Part shown: positions 17,101-26,616 of the stretch, piece after piece
How positions within the stretch are numbered: position 1 is the stretch's first letter
How the letters are laid out: every line of letters starts with the position of its first letter
Assembly (NCBI RefSeq): GCF_014836615.1
Contig: NZ_JACSQN010000019.1
Coordinates: 1 to 42,828, forward strand
Direction of reading: 5' to 3'
From: Sporosarcina quadrami
Lineage (GTDB): Bacteria > Bacillota > Bacilli > Bacillales_A > Planococcaceae
Length of the DNA: 42,828 nt
Translations under genes and position numbers: made by a program
The notes under the pieces: generated by a model
What the model was told of the DNA's origin: nothing
The model's database searches: none
What the model saw: only the letters and a program-made list of their open reading frames with translations

Positions 17101-17819
17101 TCAGCGTAAGGAATTTGCATAAGTCATTTGGTGATCTCCACGTATTAAGAGGCATTGATTATGAGATCAAAGAAAAAGAAGTGATCTGCGTGATTGGTCC
17201 AAGTGGATCCGGAAAGAGTACATTTTTGAGGTGTATGAACCTGCTTGAAGATATCACAAAAGGCGAAGTGGTCATTGACGGCGTGAAAATTAACGACCCT
17301 AAAACGAATATTAATGACATTCGCCGTGAAGTTGGAATGGTCTTCCAGCAGTTCAATCTGTTCCCTCATATGCGTGTATTGGATAACATCACCGTATCGC
17401 CCATACAAATTCGTAAAATGAACAAAAAGGAAGCTGAGGAGCTAGCTCATCAACTTCTTAAAAAAGTTGGTCTTTCCGATAAGGCAAATGCGTATCCCGA
17501 ACAATTATCGGGTGGGCAAATGCAACGAGTAGCCATTGCTAGAGCACTTGCAATGAAACCGAAAATCATGCTGTTCGATGAACCGACTTCTGCGCTAGAT
17601 CCTGAAATGGTGAAAGAGGTTCTGGATGTCATGAAGCAATTGGCAGTTGAAGGAATGACAATGGTCGTCGTCACGCATGAAATGGGATTTGCGAAAGAGA
17701 TGGGGGATAGAGTGTTGTTTTTAGACCAGGGAATATTGATTGAAGAAGGAAGCCCAAGTGAAATATTCAGCAATCCAAAAAACGAACGGACGAAAGCGTT
17801 TTTCAGTAAAATTCTATAA
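17097..17819 (+). CDS. Polar amino-acid ABC transporter ATPase
   Basis: A 240-residue GlnQ/ArtR-type ABC ATPase that powers the permease encoded just upstream. It has Walker [10 protein letters not shown] (about 33-41), Q-loop [10 protein letters not shown], signature [15 protein letters not shown], Walker [15 protein letters not shown] and H-loop VVTHEM, all intact. It overlaps the permease gene by 4 nt and ends the operon before a terminator. With the lipoprotein it forms a complete importer for a polar amino acid. Confidence 0.94.
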   Translation: MISVRNLHKSFGDLHVLRGIDYEIKEKEVICVIGPSGSGKSTFLRCMNLLEDITKGEVVIDGVKINDPKTNINDIRREVGMVFQQFNLFPHMRVLDNITVSPIQIRKMNKKEAEELAHQLLKKVGLSDKANAYPEQLSGGQMQRVAIARALAMKPKIMLFDEPTSALDPEMVKEVLDVMKQLAVEGMTMVVVTHEMGFAKEMGDRVLFLDQGILIEEGSPSEIFSNPKNERTKAFFSKIL

Positions 17820-17827
17820 ACCTGCCA

Positions 17828-17860
17828 AGGAGCCAGTATGAAAGTCGCTGGTTCTTTTTT
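17828..17860 (+). terminator. Terminator of the amino-acid transporter operon
   Basis: GAGCCAG (17830-17836) pairs with CTGGTTC (17848-17854), one G-U pair, followed by six T residues. Confidence 0.82.
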
Positions 17861-17919
17861 AATTTCCATTGCAAATTAAGCATAGAATCGAGTATAACGA
17901 AAATTAGGAGCGTGCAAAC

Positions 17920-18570
17920 ATGTATTATCCTTATATCCCGGAGCGCCATAATCGTTCTTCACGGAAAATCACTGTAACTGGTCATGGCCAAGTTGCGGTT
18001 GAACCCGATGTCGCAACAGTGCAGATTGAAGTGAGTACAGTGAATAAACAAGTAAGCGTCGCACAAGAGCAAAACGCTCAGATTATGAACCAAGTCATCC
18101 AGTCCATGCTACAACTGGGTGTACCTAGAGAAAATATACGTACAGTATCTTATACTGTTTCCCCGCAGTACGACTATGTCGATGGCAAACAGATCTTCAG
18201 AGGATACGAAGTGAACAATTCAATTTCTGTCAAACTCACAGACATCCAGCAAGTCGGGACTGTCATTGATACAGCAGTTGCAAATGGAGCGAATCAGATA
18301 TCGAATATCCAATTCAGTGTGGAAGACGAATCCGTCTATAAACAGCAAGCGATTGATAACGCATTAAAGGACGCACAATTAAAAGCGACAACCATTGCAA
18401 AATCCCTCCAATTGGTTATGCAACCGCAACCGATTAAAGTGACGGAACTGGATGCTGTTGCGAACCCTGTACGATATAAGTCTGTCGCTATGTCCGATAT
18501 GTCCTCCACGCCAATCGAGCAAGGACAGATTATCATAGCAGCTGCGATGAGTGTGCAATATTCATTTTAA
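17920..18570 (+). CDS. SIMPL domain (DUF541) protein
   Basis: A 216-residue protein that is almost entirely one SIMPL/DUF541 domain. The start of the domain (KITVTGHGQVAVEPDVATVQ) is diagnostic, followed by VSPQYDYVDGKQIFRGYEV and the C-terminal IEQGQIIIAAAMSVQY. Relatives include BP26/OMP28 and YggE, linked to oxidative stress or surface assembly in other bacteria, but the function in Firmicutes is not settled. No classical signal peptide is visible at the N terminus (MYYPYIPERHN), so it may be cytoplasmic or released by another route. It is a single gene with its own terminator. Confidence 0.85.
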   Translation: MYYPYIPERHNRSSRKITVTGHGQVAVEPDVATVQIEVSTVNKQVSVAQEQNAQIMNQVIQSMLQLGVPRENIRTVSYTVSPQYDYVDGKQIFRGYEVNNSISVKLTDIQQVGTVIDTAVANGANQISNIQFSVEDESVYKQQAIDNALKDAQLKATTIAKSLQLVMQPQPIKVTELDAVANPVRYKSVAMSDMSSTPIEQGQIIIAAAMSVQYSF

Positions 18571-18573
18571 ACG

Positions 18574-18612
18574 ATAAACCGGATCCTCAAAAACGGATTC
18601 GGTTTATTTTTT
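18574..18612 (+). terminator. Terminator after the SIMPL gene
   Basis: A 13-bp stem (18574-18586 with 18595-18607, one G-U) and an 8-nt loop, followed by a T-run. Confidence 0.88.
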
Positions 18613-18682
18613 AAAATTCACAGGTTTTTCATACGACTATGTCGAATACTACATATATAAATGACTTTTAGGGGGAGAGAGT

Positions 18683-19141
18683 ATGGGTTACGAAGTACAG
18701 CGAGTTCAAGATTTGAATACTTTAGACATAACAAAGCTTGTAAAGGAAAGCGAAGAAGAAGGGTACCGCTTTGTTTCACGATTAGTGAATGATTATGAAG
18801 ATAAGACGAATACATTCAGTGAAGACGGAGAAGCTTTGTTTGCAGTGAGTAATCCATCTGGTGATATCGTTGCAATCGGAGGCATCAATCGTTCTCCATT
18901 TGCGGATGATGAAAATGTAGCGAGGCTCCAACGTTTCTACGTGTTGGAAAAGGCGCGTCGTCAAGGCGTTGGCACTTTGCTTCAAAATGCGATTATTGAC
19001 CATGCAAAAAATCACTTCAAAGAGATTACCGTACGGACGGAGTCATCGAAATCGGATGCTTTCTATCGTGCAACAGGTTTTACATTTGACGATTCCGATA
19101 CAGAGACGACTCATATCATGAAATTTAATAGTAAGGAATGA
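18683..19141 (+). CDS. GNAT-family N-acetyltransferase
   Basis: A 152-residue single-domain GNAT protein. The acetyl-CoA pyrophosphate loop is visible as RRQGVGT (about 93-99) after the beta-4 strand LQRFYVLE, and the C-terminal part has YRATGFTF. GGGGGAGA precedes the ATG. It starts a closely packed run of genes that reaches 22471. Its stop overlaps the next start (ATGA). The acceptor substrate is unknown. Confidence 0.85.
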   Translation: MGYEVQRVQDLNTLDITKLVKESEEEGYRFVSRLVNDYEDKTNTFSEDGEALFAVSNPSGDIVAIGGINRSPFADDENVARLQRFYVLEKARRQGVGTLLQNAIIDHAKNHFKEITVRTESSKSDAFYRATGFTFDDSDTETTHIMKFNSKE

Positions 19142-19902
19142 AAGAAAAAATGATTTATGATGAATATGGCGACAAGCATGCACCGCTCCTGGTTTTCATA
19201 CACGGGGGCGGTGTTGGCGGTTGGATGTGGGATAAGCAAATCTCTTATTTTGGTGAATATTACTGTATCGTACCCACTCTCCAAGGACATGGCGACAGAA
19301 GTGATGAAAATACCTTTTCAATACGGGAAAATGCGATTGAATTGATAGACTTGATCAAAGAAAAAGGAACTGGAAAGAACATACATATTGTAGGTTTTTC
19401 AATCGGTGCACAAATCTGTCTGGAGATGATTCATCTAGCTCCGGCACTTATCACCACAGCAGTTGTAAACAGTGCGACAGTTATTCCGATGAAGTTTGTT
19501 AGCGCTTTAATAGCACCGACAATAAAAATGACTTTTCCACTTATCAAAAATAAGTCCTTTGCCAAACTACAAGCGAAGCAGTTGTATATGGATGGAGAAT
19601 ACTTTGAACGATATTATGAAGACAGTTTAAAAATGAAAGCAGCAACTCTTGTAGAAATACTGAAAGAAAATATGTCCTATTCACTTCCAGATAATCTTGC
19701 GGAAAGTGCAACTCGTATTTTAGTGACAGTTGGAGATAAAGAGAAAGGATTGCTTCTGAAATCCGCCAAAAAGATAGTCGATTGTCATAAAAAAACGGAA
19801 ATGCATATCATTCCGAACATGGGACACGGTTTACCTATAGCGGATCCTCGATTGTTCAATGAAATTGTGGAGAAATGGATTATGGAAGATGAAACACGAT
19901 GA
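19138..19902 (+). CDS. Alpha/beta hydrolase
   Basis: A 254-residue alpha/beta-fold hydrolase. The oxyanion strand is FIHGGGVGGWMWD, the nucleophile elbow GFSIGA carries Ser, a candidate acid lies in VGDKEKG, and the catalytic His is in NMGHGLP, so the triad looks complete. The reported start overlaps the GNAT stop by 4 nt, but AAGGA touches this ATG. The ATG at 19150, 12 nt away from that site, may be the true start. The substrate cannot be inferred. Confidence 0.86.
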   Translation: MKEKMIYDEYGDKHAPLLVFIHGGGVGGWMWDKQISYFGEYYCIVPTLQGHGDRSDENTFSIRENAIELIDLIKEKGTGKNIHIVGFSIGAQICLEMIHLAPALITTAVVNSATVIPMKFVSALIAPTIKMTFPLIKNKSFAKLQAKQLYMDGEYFERYYEDSLKMKAATLVEILKENMSYSLPDNLAESATRILVTVGDKEKGLLLKSAKKIVDCHKKTEMHIIPNMGHGLPIADPRLFNEIVEKWIMEDETR

Positions 19903-19920
19903 TTATATGGAGGGATTTAG

Positions 19921-20487
19921 TTGCGAAAATGGGAAGTTCTTAACTCGGGATACATTTATCAATCGCCGTTCGGTAATTTACGAAAAGATGCTATTCAAAT
20001 GCCTGACGGAACCATTATTCAAGATTATTACGTAAATGAATATGCGGATTGGGTGAATGCAATCGTTTTAACGAAGGATGACGACATCATTCTCGTTGAG
20101 CAATACCGGCATCCTGGTAATGATTATTATTTGGAAATACCTGCAGGGAAAATTGAAGAAGGGGAAACGTATGCAGAAGGAATTGTACGGGAAGTGCGTG
20201 AAGAGACTGGGTATATTTCAGCAGAGCAGCCTATTCTATTAGGGGAGTTTATGGTTAATCCTGCGACACAGACTAACAAAGTGATCACCTTTTTAATCAA
20301 AGATGCCTATCATGTATGTGATCAGGAATTGGATGAAACAGAAATAATAGATGTAAAAAGGTATCCTTTTGAAAGTGTAGAAAAGATGATTCAAGAGAAA
20401 GAAATGACACAGCTGTTTTCGGTCAGCGCATACTATCTGGCTAAGAGTTATTTAGAAATGAAGAAAGATGTACAGCAGGAGGTTTAA
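19921..20487 (+). CDS. Nudix hydrolase, ADP-ribose pyrophosphatase type
   Basis: A 188-residue Nudix enzyme. The Nudix box is complete (GKIEEGE with REVREETG, about residues 79-101), preceded by the family phrase VEQYRHP and followed by NPATQTNK, a pattern shared with NudF ADP-ribose pyrophosphatases. The likely reaction is hydrolysis of ADP-ribose or a similar nucleoside diphosphate compound to AMP and a phosphorylated sugar. TTG at 19921 follows GGAGGG with good spacing. It lies 18 bp after the hydrolase gene and 2 bp before the next gene, consistent with one transcript. Confidence 0.88.
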   Translation: MRKWEVLNSGYIYQSPFGNLRKDAIQMPDGTIIQDYYVNEYADWVNAIVLTKDDDIILVEQYRHPGNDYYLEIPAGKIEEGETYAEGIVREVREETGYISAEQPILLGEFMVNPATQTNKVITFLIKDAYHVCDQELDETEIIDVKRYPFESVEKMIQEKEMTQLFSVSAYYLAKSYLEMKKDVQQEV

Positions 20488-20489
20488 GT

Positions 20490-21029
20490 ATGTTGAATCC
20501 AAAACATGCGCTCATAATTGGTGGAACTGGTATGTTAGCTGGCGTTAGCAGTTTTTTGGCAACTGAAGGGCACTCCGTTTCAGTTGTCGGCCGTACTTCT
20601 TCAAAATTTAATCGCTTGATGAAGGATTGTCCACCTACTACAATTTTTCCTATTCAGGCGGATTACAATACGGATGAAATTTTCACTAAAGTGGAAGATG
20701 CGATAAAGGCCAGGGGACCGTTCAGTTTAATCATCAGCTGGACGCCGAATTATGAAGCACTTGAAAGGATTTGTGAATTGAATGAACAGGAAAATACCTT
20801 CCGATTAATCCATATTAAAGGAAGCAGAAGGTATTTTGATGAAGAAGAAATACACATTAAACTCAATTGTCAGTATGAGAAAGTGTTTCTAGGATTCGTT
20901 ATGGAAGCTGGAAACTCTAGATGGCTGACGCATGAAGAAATAGCAAATGGCGTCATTCAACAATTTTTAGCTCCCATTGAAGAGCGGATTATTGGGCAAA
21001 TACATCCATATAGTGAACGTCCGAGTTAG
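20490..21029 (+). CDS. Rossmann-fold short-chain dehydrogenase-like protein
   Basis: A 179-residue protein with an N-terminal dinucleotide-binding motif IIGGTGMLAG (about 9-18), VVGRTSSK after the second strand and a candidate Asp in QADYNTD, typical of short-chain dehydrogenases. The classical catalytic YxxxK is not visible and the protein is shorter than standard family members, so activity is doubtful. It may be a nucleotide-binding relative of NmrA/SDR proteins. AGGAGG precedes ATG at 20490. It sits 2 bp after the Nudix gene. Confidence 0.75.
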   Translation: MLNPKHALIIGGTGMLAGVSSFLATEGHSVSVVGRTSSKFNRLMKDCPPTTIFPIQADYNTDEIFTKVEDAIKARGPFSLIISWTPNYEALERICELNEQENTFRLIHIKGSRRYFDEEEIHIKLNCQYEKVFLGFVMEAGNSRWLTHEEIANGVIQQFLAPIEERIIGQIHPYSERPS

Positions 21030-21044
21030 AAAGGCGTGAATTCT

Positions 21045-21599
21045 TTGTTGAAACGAAAATATGGAAGTCGGTACGATTGGAAGCGTATTTTGAAGAAAAG
21101 GTATACAGAAACGTATAGGACCACTCCACAATTTACGGGGTATATTAGTTTGTTTACAATGTGCGAAGTGATTGAACCTCTCAACATGATTTACAAAGAG
21201 AGGACTGTTTGTATTGCCGATATGGGATACAGTTGGTTGCAACATTTCCCTGAAGGTAAGCGCTATTCTGTAACGACTGTCTTTAATGCAGAAAATCGAA
21301 TCGTCCAATGGTATATCGATATTTGCAAACAAAATGGCTATTGTAGTGTGAACGGTCCCTGGATGGATGATTTATTCTTAGATTTAATTGTCTTGCCATC
21401 AGGTGAAATTATCGAGAAAGATATTGAGGAATTAGAAGTTGCACTAAATGATCATTTGATTTCTATTCAGGATTACAAACAAGCTTGGTCAGACTTTAAT
21501 GAAATAAAAACGCTGATTAGTACTAATCAATTCGGCATATTTGAACTTACCTACAAGCATTTTGATGAGCTTTCTAAGGGAGTTGTTGATGCTGAATAA
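21045..21599 (+). CDS. DUF402-family protein
   Basis: A protein of about 184 residues resembling the DUF402 family, which includes nucleoside phosphatase/FomD-like enzymes. Visible features are RKYGSRYDWKR at the N terminus, IADMGYSWLQHFPEGKRY, then YIDICKQNGY, DDLFLDLIVLPSG, the Asp-rich block typical of metal-binding DUF402 sites, and a helical C terminus. I use TTG at 21045, 10 nt from AAAGG. GTG at 21036 is too near that site. It overlaps the following lipoprotein start by 11 nt. The enzymatic role is inferred from family and not proven. Confidence 0.7.
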   Translation: MLKRKYGSRYDWKRILKKRYTETYRTTPQFTGYISLFTMCEVIEPLNMIYKERTVCIADMGYSWLQHFPEGKRYSVTTVFNAENRIVQWYIDICKQNGYCSVNGPWMDDLFLDLIVLPSGEIIEKDIEELEVALNDHLISIQDYKQAWSDFNEIKTLISTNQFGIFELTYKHFDELSKGVVDAE

Positions 21600-21954
21600 A
21601 GTACCATCGTTAATCGGATTGTTATTCCTGTCAATTGTCTTGATTGGATGTAATGGAATACAAGGCAATCCAACACCAAAAGATTTTTTAACAGCTGATG
21701 ATGCAGATATATTCTTATTTAAAGACGTCGTCTATTCAAACTCTGAGCATGTTGAATGGGTTACTGAATCGGATTATACACGCGGAGAGGAAATGGCCGA
21801 GATTACAAAGCAGGCAAGTAGTGCATGGTGGTTCACAAATGGCACAGCAAATAAACTTCCTGTTGGCACGCGCATTTTCTATACAGATAGCGGATTTGTC
21901 ATCGCTATTGTTGATGAGAAGGAGATTCCTTATGTAGCAATGATAGAAGGTTAA
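21589..21954 (+). CDS. Small predicted lipoprotein
   Basis: A 121-residue lipoprotein. A signal peptide with lipobox LIGC puts the modified Cys near residue 20, followed by a mature part of about 100 residues (NPTPKDFLTADDAD, WVTESDYTRGEE, YVAMIEG). ATG at 21589 overlaps the end of the DUF402 gene, with AAGGGA a few bases upstream, so it is translationally coupled. I do not recognise the mature domain. Confidence 0.77.
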   Translation: MLNKVPSLIGLLFLSIVLIGCNGIQGNPTPKDFLTADDADIFLFKDVVYSNSEHVEWVTESDYTRGEEMAEITKQASSAWWFTNGTANKLPVGTRIFYTDSGFVIAIVDEKEIPYVAMIEG

Positions 21955-21991
21955 TAGGCCGGCATAATAGTAAAAACGAGGTGTGTTTAAA

Positions 21992-22471
21992 TTGAACAAA
22001 CTTACAAGTGCAATTCAATTACGAGAAGAAGGACAGTTGAATGAATCGAACGAACTTCTTGGAAAACTAGTAAAAGATAATCCTGAGAATGCGGAATTGA
22101 ACTTTCACTATGCATGGAGTTTCGATGTCTTAGGAAAAGAAGCTGAAGCAGCACCTTATTATGAGAAGGCACTTCATATTGGAATGGATGATTCTGATAC
22201 ATTAAGCGCTACAATTGGCCTTGGCAGTACATACCGTACGCTTGGAGAATATAAAAAATCAAAACAGGTATTTGAAAGAGGAATTGCCCGTTTCCCTGAA
22301 AACAATGCACTGAAAACATTCTATTCAATGACACTTTACAATTTAGGAGAAACAAATAGAGCGATGGAAATTCTCCTGACTTGTATTGTGGAGACGTCTA
22401 ATGACCCGGACGTGGGTCCTTACAAACGTGCTATTGGTTTCTATGCGGACAAACTAAATGACATATGGTGA
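21992..22471 (+). CDS. Tetratricopeptide repeat protein
   Basis: A 159-residue TPR protein made of about four helical repeats (AIQLREEGQLNESNELLGKL, then FHYAWSFDVLGKEAEAAPYY, YRTLGEYKKSKQVF, YNLGETNRAMEI). TTG at 21992 is chosen because GAGGTG (21978-21983) is 8 nt upstream; the GTG at 21983 overlaps that site. TPR proteins mediate protein binding; no partner is implied. It is the last gene of the run before an AT-rich gap. Confidence 0.83.
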   Translation: MNKLTSAIQLREEGQLNESNELLGKLVKDNPENAELNFHYAWSFDVLGKEAEAAPYYEKALHIGMDDSDTLSATIGLGSTYRTLGEYKKSKQVFERGIARFPENNALKTFYSMTLYNLGETNRAMEILLTCIVETSNDPDVGPYKRAIGFYADKLNDIW

Positions 22472-22686
22472 TAAAATATGAAAAAATTTTAAATTAAAAA
22501 ATAAGAGTTATTTGTATGTGTGGATAATTTATATCTCAAAATACAAAATTATACTATTTATTTTTTATTTAGTCTAATTAATCGAAATAATTCGTACAAT
22601 AGTATATTATATAGCTAGCATGAACAAAAGGAGGATAGGCGTATGAGGAATCAATAGATATAAAAACTAAATTGGAGGCGGTATAG
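22472..22686. other. AT-rich intergenic region with a four-codon minigene
   Basis: This stretch is strongly AT-rich and holds no normal gene. At 22643-22657 an ATG reads MRNQ then TAG, with a strong AGGAGG at 22630-22635. A second strong site, GGAGG at 22674-22678, serves the TTG at 22687. The minigene could be a leader peptide or a chance ATG. Confidence 0.4.
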
Positions 22687-23049
22687 TTGTTTAAGAAAGC
22701 AAGTCGTGTTGTTATTCTGTTCGGATTAATAATGTCGATGTCATTTGCCATGTCGTTCAGCCCAATTTCTGCTTCATCACAAAACCCGATATTTTATGAA
22801 CAAGGTGAGGATTTTCAAATATAAGCTGTTGGTCGGGAAGTATCGCATTCTGTCATAAAATATGATGCAGACGCTCAATTTGCATCTTATTATAATTACT
22901 CTCGGGATCAATACGGATATTCAGGACGGATTCCATTGGCGTATGTCATCCGTGACTATCCAAAAAACACAGCCACGGCAGTATATATTGGGATTGTATA
23001 CTGTGAAGGTGCATGTCAAAATAGCGATGAAAATAATGATAAAAAATAA
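22687..23049 (+). pseudogene. Secreted-protein gene with in-frame TAA
   Basis: TTG at 22687 has GGAGG 8 nt upstream and opens a frame that encodes a typical signal peptide (FKKASRVVILFGLIMSMSF, then SPISASS). It is broken by TAA at 22822-22824 after 45 codons. The same frame then continues for another 74 codons to TAA at 23047 with protein-like composition (SYYNYSRDQYGYSGRIPLAY, AVYIGIVYCEGACQN). Without the stop it would be a 120-residue exported protein with two C-terminal Cys residues. I do not recognise the family. It may be a true pseudogene or a base-call error. TAA is not a recoding signal for selenocysteine. Confidence 0.7.
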
Positions 23050-23098
23050 ACAAATGATTTTATTGGATTCATCTGAACTCCAATAATGGTCTACAAAA

Positions 23099-23129
23099 AG
23101 CCTGAGAGATGAATTCTTCTATCAGGCTT
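23099..23129 (+). terminator. Weak hairpin after the disrupted secreted gene
   Basis: AAGCCTGA (23099-23106) pairs with TCAGGCTT (23122-23129). No T-run follows, so termination may be weak. Confidence 0.5.
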
Positions 23130-23182
23130 CTCGGTTATGTATACTGCAATTTCTTTTTAATAAAAGGGGGGTATTATACTAA

Positions 23183-23875
23183 ATGGTTACAGAAATTACA
23201 TGTTCAAGCCTAACGAAATCCTATGTTGGGGATGGGGTCAAAACGAACGCTATAAAAAATATTGACATCATCTTTAGAAAAGAAGAATTTTCAGCCATTG
23301 TAGGTTCTTCTGGTTCAGGGAAATCGACATTGCTTAGCTTGCTTGGAACATTGGACAAGCCATCTGAAGGAACCGTTCTATATGACAGCCATGACATCAT
23401 GAAAAAAAGGAAAAAGGAAATTGCTGACTTTCGCTTCAATGAAATCGGTTTCATTTTCCAACAGTTTCATCTCCTACCTACATTGACTGCACTAGAAAAT
23501 GTGATGACTCCTCTGTTTTCTAGAAAGGTACCATATAATAAACAGAAACGGGCAACAGAAGTGCTTGCACAGGTAGGTTTGGAGGATAAGTTGAATTCTC
23601 TTCCTTCGCAATTGTCAGGGGGACAGCAGCAACGGGTAGCGATAGCTCGAGCTATTGTACATAAGCCAAGTTGGTTATTGGCGGATGAACCGACAGGGAA
23701 TCTCGATACGGAAACTGGCGAACTAGTTCTAGAATTGCTACGGAATTTAAAGCAGGAAGTAGGGTGTGGTCTCATTATTGTAACTCATGATCCCGAACTT
23801 GCCGCAAAAGCGGACAGAGTTATAACCATGAAAGATGGGCTTATAGTGTCTGACAAGATTGGTGCTGGCGTATGA
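23183..23875 (+). CDS. MacB/LolD-type ABC exporter ATPase
   Basis: A 230-residue ATPase of the MacB/LolD type, paired with the FtsX-like permease encoded next. It has Walker A GSSGSGKST, Q-loop FQQFHLLP, signature [15 protein letters not shown], Walker B WLLADEPTGNLD (the ADEPTGNLD form is typical of this subfamily) and H-loop VTHD. The ATG follows AAGGGGGG by 10 nt. It overlaps the permease by 4 nt (ATGA). It probably acts in mechanotransmission or export of lipids or peptides, but the permease is disrupted, so the system may be inactive. Confidence 0.92.
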   Translation: MVTEITCSSLTKSYVGDGVKTNAIKNIDIIFRKEEFSAIVGSSGSGKSTLLSLLGTLDKPSEGTVLYDSHDIMKKRKKEIADFRFNEIGFIFQQFHLLPTLTALENVMTPLFSRKVPYNKQKRATEVLAQVGLEDKLNSLPSQLSGGQQQRVAIARAIVHKPSWLLADEPTGNLDTETGELVLELLRNLKQEVGCGLIIVTHDPELAAKADRVITMKDGLIVSDKIGAGV

Positions 23876-26588
23876 TTCGTCTCATTTGGCAAAGTTGGTG
23901 GAGGCGTAAAGAGCGTTTTCTGTTGTTGCTATTTGGAGCGTTGATTATAAGTGCTGGCTTATCCTATTTGGTAGGTCTATCTGAGACAAGCAAAGGGACA
24001 ATTGTAGACGAACTGCAAAAACGTTGGTCGGCCTCCTATCATATTGTTGTTCGTCCTGAAGGATCACGCAGTATAACTGAATCGGACAATTTACTAGATC
24101 CCAATTACTTGAGTGGACTTGATGGGGGAATTAGCCTAGCCCAATATGAACAGATCAAAGCTATCGATAATATAGAAGTTGCGGCACCGATAGCGATGAT
24201 TGGATATGGAACCTATAATCTGTACTTGGACAACTATGAGTTGGAAGACGAAGGGATTTATAGATTGATAGAAGAAGAAGTCATAAACGACGGAATCACT
24301 GAGAAACGAAATGAGACCCACTCCTACTTCACATATGGGAATGACGCCATTGTCCATCAGAAGTTCATAGAAAACGAAGGAGATTATTTTTTAGGTCCGA
24401 TCTTCGAAAATATAGTGGTTGTGCGAAGTATTTTATTTGCTGGAATTGATCCTGAACAAGAAGCGAAATTAATTGGTTTGGACAAAGCAATAATAGCAAA
24501 TGATCATAATCGTTACTTTGCTAAGGGAGATATTGTCGAAGAAAGACCTTTAACCGAAAATCAATCAGGGAAAGATTTGTCCGATGTTTTTTCATTTCCA
24601 GTAATATTTAGCGATACATCATATACTGATTTACAAACGAACTATACAATCGAAAAATTGGATCTGCCATTTGATAAGTCGGAAGCTTCAATTACACTTG
24701 AACGGGCCGAAGAAAATGGTGGCAGAAATTATTTGGATAAGCAACCCGGAACAGTTATAAGAAAGTATACCTATGACGATCAAGAAGTACTAGAAGAGCT
24801 CGGAAACAGTATGTCTGGTTACGATATGGTGACAGGTGACCCAGTCTATGAGAACCGATTGAAATTTGATTACATTACATTAGACAACCATCCAAGTCAG
24901 TTTCAATACAAACAAGTGGACAGCCCTTTCAAAGAAAGATGGCCGTATGCATATAAAATTGAAGTTCAGGAAAATGAAGGAATGCAAGGCGCTTACGAAG
25001 GCTTCCGAAAGATGAACTCTTTTATCGAGGATGGTTTGGCTCCATTAATAGCACCATATTGGATTGGATTCTACGATCCGACCAACTTGGATATATCCAA
25101 GGATCCTTTGAATGAGCTGCCGATGGAAACTTATCGTCCTGCATCTGCAGAACTTGTACTTGATGGAGATCGAAACCCTGTAAATCCGCCGGAAACATTA
25201 AAGCCGGAAGTAAGTCCGGATAATTTTCTTGCAAATCCGCCCGGAATGCTTACAACAATTGAAGCTGCAGAGATGATACGAGGTGATCAACCGATATCCG
25301 CGATTCGAGTCAAGGTGGCAGGGGTAAGTGAATTAACTGGAGAAAGTCAAGAAATGCTAGATCTTATCGCCCGTGAAATTGAAGAGAAAACCGGGTTGAA
25401 TACAGACATTACACTTGGTTCATCTCCGCAACCGGCGCTAACAAATATTCCAGCGATAAATAACCAACCTGAGTATGGTTGCAACAAATGTGGGTGAAAC
25501 TAGGCTCTTCCTTTACGCTATTCAAGGAAGCGAAGATTGGGTATACAGGGATTATTTTCAGCGTAATAGTCGTCGCATCCTTATATGTATGGGCATCAAG
25601 TTTTGTCTCTTTACTTGCAAGACGTAATGAGTTTGCAGTTATGGCGGCGGTTGGATGGCGACCTAGCCAAATTAGCCGATTGCTTGTTATGGAATCAGCC
25701 TTGCTTGGCGGATTTGTAGCATTCGTGTCGTGGACGATTATTGGCTTTGTCTACTTGACTGAAGGGGTTGCGGTTTCACCTTGGCGCTTTTTGGCAACCG
25801 GGATCATTGCTTTTGTCATTTATATAATCGGTGCGATTGTTCCTGCACTTATGGCAAGGAATATCTCCCCGTATTTGGCGATGCAAACAGGAGAGATATC
25901 GATCTCTAAGAAACGTTTGCTTCGTACTCGAGGCATAATGTCAATGTCAGCCAATCATTTCCTAGGTAAGTGGAAACGAAATTGGCTCTCAATCATCACG
26001 ATTGCTTTGCCGACAAGTTTACTTGCCTTATTCATATATGTCGGTTTCCGGCTAAAAGGGGTCATGTATACGACATGGCTAGGACAATATGTCGCACTTG
26101 AAGTCGGTCCTATACAATATATTGCAATGATCATCGCGCTTGTCATCGCAGTATTGACGACATTTGAAATTACTTGGCAAAATGTTGCGGAACGTGGTGA
26201 AGAAATCGCAATACTCAAGTCGGTTGGATGGAAAAACGGCGCGGTTAGAAAACTTATTTGGTCCGAAGGATTATTCACAGGAATCTACGCAGCGATTCTT
26301 TCGCTACTGCTAGCGTTTGGCGCAATGTGGATTCTCTATGGAGAAATTCCGATTGATGATCTCAATACTATTCTTGTGACGGGTTTGGTCCCTATTGTTG
26401 TAGGTATTCTTGGAACAATCATACCAGCTGAAAAAGCAGCAAGAATGATTCCCGTCCAGGGCTTAGGCGGTCAGTTTGTAAATGACGAAAGCTCCGAAAA
26501 ATGGATGCGTAAGTTAATCGTCTCGATCTTGGTAGTATTGTTATTAATGGTTATTTATACTGTATTCCGTTTCATATTGTCCATTTAA
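23872..26588 (+). pseudogene. FtsX-like ABC permease, frameshifted
   Basis: Two reading frames together encode one FtsX/MacB-type permease of about 905 residues. The first (23872-25497) has the N-terminal helix (FLLLLFGALIISAGLSYLVG) and a large external domain. The second (open from 25473, ending 26588) carries the remaining membrane helices, including FtsX-type motifs (ARRNEFAVMAAVGWRPSQI and ILKSVGWKNGAVRKL). They overlap only at 25473-25497, and the second has no ribosome site, so a frameshift joins them. Protein continuity suggests one base was lost near GAGTATGG, or four (a lost GGTT copy). Split as it is, neither part is a complete permease. A sequencing error is equally possible. Confidence 0.83.
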
Positions 26589-26616
26589 CCATAATGTAAT
26601 AGAAAGGATAAACAGT

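Noticed and set aside
22822..22824. Recoded stop (selenocysteine or read-through)
   Set aside because: The codon is TAA, not TGA, and no recoding structure is visible.
22862..23086. 74-residue plus-strand frame in the disrupted secreted gene
   Set aside because: The other frame continues a signal-peptide protein; this one has no ribosome site and ends without protein-like pattern.
25471..25497. Programmed -1 frameshift
   Set aside because: No X-XXY-YYZ slippery heptamer is visible in the overlap, and the family is not known for recoding.
25479..26588. Independent permease gene starting at TTG 25479
   Set aside because: There is no ribosome site, and the first residues continue the upstream permease, so it is the second half of one gene.
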